Origin: Candidatus Falkowiibacteriota bacterium
Lineage (GTDB): Bacteria; Patescibacteriota; Patescibacteriia; UBA11705; JACRDX01
DNA: 7,700 bases
Assembly: GCA_016212745.1 (NCBI GenBank)
Contig: JACRDX010000028.1
Span: 1-7,700 of the forward strand
Direction: 5' to 3'
Part shown: positions 5,036 to 7,700 of the stretch, piece after piece
Layout: every line of letters starts with the position of its first letter
Numbering within the stretch: position 1 is the first letter of the stretch
Notes under the pieces: generated by a model
The model's database searches: none
The model's input: the letters and a program-made list of their open reading frames with translations, nothing else
What the model was told of the DNA's origin: nothing
Program-made: the position numbers and the translations under genes

Positions 5036-7700
5036 GTGCATACTGTTTTAACAACTAAACGCGAAGCGGATTTTCTGGTTTGCGAACATTGCAATGGAAC
5101 GGGCGAGCTTGAAAATGGCAAATGCAGGGTTTGCAATGGTTTTGGCGTTGTCGCGTTTTTGGAAGATAAAATTTTGTACTGGGGCAAAAAACTGGACAAA
5201 GGACAGATTTATTTTGAAAAAGCTTTAAAAGTTGTCCGCGCGATATTCAACTTGTTTTTGCTGGTTATTGGATTGTCTGGTCTTGGAATGTTATTTTTTG
5301 TTTCGTATCAAGATAATTTTACAAATTTGTTCAGCTTGGATTTTTGGACAACGGTAAGCGCGGACAGAGCGTATTTTTGGTTTTCTTTGCTGGTGCTTTT
5401 TTATATTTTTTACCGGTTGGAAAGCGATACAACGGGTAAGCGTCCGGTTTTTGTTCATTGTTATTCCAAGCACAATAGACTTTATTCAACGTGGGAAGAT
5501 GTGTTGCGACAGCCAAAAACACGTTTTGTTGATGTCGCGAAAAGTCTGGACGAGGACACTGATCGGGCGTTTGCAAAATCGTATGTTTTAGCAAGCAATT
5601 GGGCACAAAAACAAATTACGCGGCTGCATTTGTTCGCCGAACTATTGACTTGCCGCGACGCTGCCATGGTTGCTGCGCGTTTAGGATTGGATGCGGAAAA
5701 AATTGAGGATAAATTGGCGCGCGTCTTGTTGCGTGATGGAACCGGACAAATTAAAAATACAGTATTGTCTGCTGAAGCAAAAAAAATAGCGCTGACCGCA
5801 TATGTTGACGCTCATTACTTTGGTGAGGCGCGCGTCAGCGCGCTTAATATCTTTAATGCTTTGTTGAATAAAACAGTTGGCGATGATTTGGTGGCAGATA
5901 TTTTATTGGATTTTAATGTTAAGCAACAAGACGCGCGAAATGTAATTCAGTGGATAAGAATTTTGGAAAAAATACGGCAACGTTGGGGAAAATTCAAATC
6001 GCGGGCGAGATATAAACCGAAAAAGGGAATGGATCGCGCAATGACAGCTGTCGCAACGCCAATTTTAAATTCAGTCAGCGAAGATTTGACATTAGCAGCG
6101 ATAAACGGCCGTCTTTTCCCGTGCCTTGGTCGCGACAAAGAATTTGAAGAAATTTTTAGAATAATGGAAGGCAGCCGCAAGCCGGTTTTATTGGTTGGAA
6201 ATCAGGGCGTTGGCAGGACGTCAATTATTTATGGCTTGGCGCAAAAAATGGCAGAAGAAACTGTGCCTGAAATTTTGCAGGACAAACGACTTGTTTCGGT
6301 CAGCGTTCCTCATTTATTGGCAGGTGATCAGCACACAACAACAGAGCAGAAACTGCTAATGATTGCGCAGGAATTGATAAGAGCAGGAAACGTTGTTTTG
6401 GTTGTTGAGTCAATTCACAATTTAGCGAATGCTCAAGCGGGCAATGCCAGTCTCGGATTAGGCGACATTTTGGCGCAGTTTTTGGAACGCGGGGCTTTTT
6501 ACGCAATTGCAACAACAACGGCTCAAGAATTTAAGACACAGATTGAGGGCACTGCCTTGGCTGAACAATTTCAGGTTGTGCGTGTGAATGAAATGGAAAT
6601 AAATGACGCCATACAAATTTTGGAAGTCAAAAGCAGCACAATTGAATATGACAACAATGTGTTTTTCTCATATCAGGCAATTGCAAAAGCAGCAGAACTT
6701 GCCGCGAAATATTTGCATGAAACGCATTTGCCGGAAAACGCATTGAGCGTGTTGGAACAAGCTGCGACAATGGTCAGAAGAACACGCGGAGAAAAAACAA
6801 TGGTGAGCGCGGAAGACATTGCGGCGGTTTTGTCGGAAAAAACCAATATTCCGTTGACCGCGGTGACGGAAAGTGAAAGTGAAAAATTATTAAATTTGGA
6901 AGAACGTTTGCATGAAAGAGTAATTGGACAAAATGAGGCCGTAAAAATGGTTGCGAATAGTTTAAGGCACGCGCGAGCTGAATTGAGAGATGAAAAGCGG
7001 CCCATTGCTTCATTATTATTTGTCGGGCCCACTGGCGTTGGAAAAACCGAGCTCGCGGCTGCGGTTGCTGAAATTTATTTTGGCAAAGAAGAAAATATGG
7101 TTCGGCTTGATATGTCTGAATTTCAAGAAGCAACCAGCGTGTTCAGATTTTTGGGAGCGCCTGCTGGCGCCGCAACTTACAAATCCGGTGGATATTTGAC
7201 AGAGGCTATTCGCAAAAAACCATTTAGTTTATTGCTGGTTGATGAAATTGAAAAAGCGCATCCAGATATTTTGAATTTATTTTTGCAAATCATGGAAGAC
7301 GGCAGATTGACTGACAACATGGGGCGCACTGTTTCTTTTGCAAACACAATAATAATAATGACATCAAACGCTTCGGCTGACTTTGTGCAAGCGGCATTGT
7401 TGGAAGGTCGGACAATTGACGAAATTAAAAAGGTATTGATTAACGAAAAATTGAAAGCGTATTTTAAACCTGAATTTATGAACCGTCTGGACGGGCTGGT
7501 TGTGTTTGCGCCATTGTCGCGTGAAGATTTGGTTGAAGTTGCGCGGTTGTTAGTCGCGAAAGTCGCGAAACAATTGGAAACACGCGGCATTACATTGAAG
7601 ATTACTGACGCTGGTTTGGCTGAATTTGCGGAGCATGGTTATGACGTGGTTTTTGGCGCGCGGCCATTGCGCAGGTTGATTCAGGAAAAGATTGATGATT
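5036..7700 (+). CDS. Membrane-anchored divergent Clp/Hsp100 AAA+ ATPase with DnaJ-like zinc module (3' end outside window)
   Basis: The window holds 888 residues of a ClpC/ClpB-like protein. In order they are: CEHCNGTG and CRVCNGFG (16-37), two CxxCxGxG zinc-binding motifs as in DnaJ; two transmembrane helices at about 70-90 and 112-128; two Clp-N-like helical repeats at about 179-235 and 253-307; AAA domain 1 at about 355-595; AAA domain 2 from about 610. Domain 1 looks catalytically dead: Walker A is GNQGVGRT (388-395, Lys replaced by R394), Walker B is VVESIH instead of IDEIH (456-461), and the arginine-finger block ALERRF is ALAEQF (507-512). No ClpB/ClpC middle domain is present. Domain 2 keeps Walker A GPTGVGKT (664-671), Walker B LLVDEIEKAH (D736, E737), sensor 1 TSNA, arginine finger FMNR (R817) and sensor 2 GAR (876). 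The pore motif GYVGY is changed to GAATY (711-715), and no [LIV]GF ClpP-binding tripeptide is seen after sensor 1. Start GTG 5036 is the first start codon after an in-frame TAG at 5009; there is no Shine-Dalgarno sequence. It probably acts at the membrane on proteins, but substrates are unknown. Confidence 0.92.
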   Translation, partial: MHTVLTTKREADFLVCEHCNGTGELENGKCRVCNGFGVVAFLEDKILYWGKKLDKGQIYFEKALKVVRAIFNLFLLVIGLSGLGMLFFVSYQDNFTNLFSLDFWTTVSADRAYFWFSLLVLFYIFYRLESDTTGKRPVFVHCYSKHNRLYSTWEDVLRQPKTRFVDVAKSLDEDTDRAFAKSYVLASNWAQKQITRLHLFAELLTCRDAAMVAARLGLDAEKIEDKLARVLLRDGTGQIKNTVLSAEAKKIALTAYVDAHYFGEARVSALNIFNALLNKTVGDDLVADILLDFNVKQQDARNVIQWIRILEKIRQRWGKFKSRARYKPKKGMDRAMTAVATPILNSVSEDLTLAAINGRLFPCLGRDKEFEEIFRIMEGSRKPVLLVGNQGVGRTSIIYGLAQKMAEETVPEILQDKRLVSVSVPHLLAGDQHTTTEQKLLMIAQELIRAGNVVLVVESIHNLANAQAGNASLGLGDILAQFLERGAFYAIATTTAQEFKTQIEGTALAEQFQVVRVNEMEINDAIQILEVKSSTIEYDNNVFFSYQAIAKAAELAAKYLHETHLPENALSVLEQAATMVRRTRGEKTMVSAEDIAAVLSEKTNIPLTAVTESESEKLLNLEERLHERVIGQNEAVKMVANSLRHARAELRDEKRPIASLLFVGPTGVGKTELAAAVAEIYFGKEENMVRLDMSEFQEATSVFRFLGAPAGAATYKSGGYLTEAIRKKPFSLLLVDEIEKAHPDILNLFLQIMEDGRLTDNMGRTVSFANTIIIMTSNASADFVQAALLEGRTIDEIKKVLINEKLKAYFKPEFMNRLDGLVVFAPLSREDLVEVARLLVAKVAKQLETRGITLKITDAGLAEFAEHGYDVVFGARPLRRLIQEKIDD

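Overview
The window is AT-rich, densely packed bacterial DNA with every recognisable gene on the + strand. Standard stop codons are used (TAA, TAG, and TGA at 1895 and 2489). Intergenic gaps are short and Shine-Dalgarno sequences are mostly absent. Together with an unusual set of small membrane proteins and short interspersed repeats, even inside housekeeping genes, this looks like a Candidate Phyla Radiation (Patescibacteria, Parcubacteria-like) genome fragment. That assignment is inference from style and protein types, not from a marker-gene phylogeny.

Region 1 (1-4463) reads as one operon. It holds the C-terminal part of GatA (tRNA amidotransferase subunit A), a small membrane-anchored protein with a HEPN-like R-N-x3-H motif, a secreted or membrane protein with a PKD/Ig-like domain, a QueH-type epoxyqueuosine reductase, and a compact UvrD/PcrA-type SF1A helicase. 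Spacing is very tight: an 11-nt overlap, a 32-nt gap, a 3-nt gap and an 8-nt overlap. Two of these genes carry in-frame repeat-derived inserts. gatA has a heptanucleotide (7-bp period) repeat, and queH has a GC-rich imperfect palindrome built of 11-bp units.

Region 2 (4464-4568) separates two transcription units. It contains hairpin-forming sequence followed by an extended -10 promoter (TGGTATAAT) whose predicted start point falls almost on the next ATG, so the mRNA would be leaderless.

Region 3 (4569-7700) holds a small conserved-looking membrane protein, a 98-bp spacer made largely of 7-bp-period repeats, and a large incomplete gene running off the right edge. That gene encodes a highly divergent Clp/Hsp100 AAA+ protein. 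It has a DnaJ-like double CxxCxGxG zinc module, two transmembrane helices, two Clp-N-like helical repeats, a degenerate first ATPase domain (Walker A Lys, Walker B acidic pair and arginine finger all changed), no middle domain, and a second ATPase domain that is catalytically intact but lacks the pore-loop tyrosine. This membrane-anchored Clp-like machine and its small membrane neighbour are the best candidates for an undescribed system here. The two inserted repeat families are the second most interesting signal.
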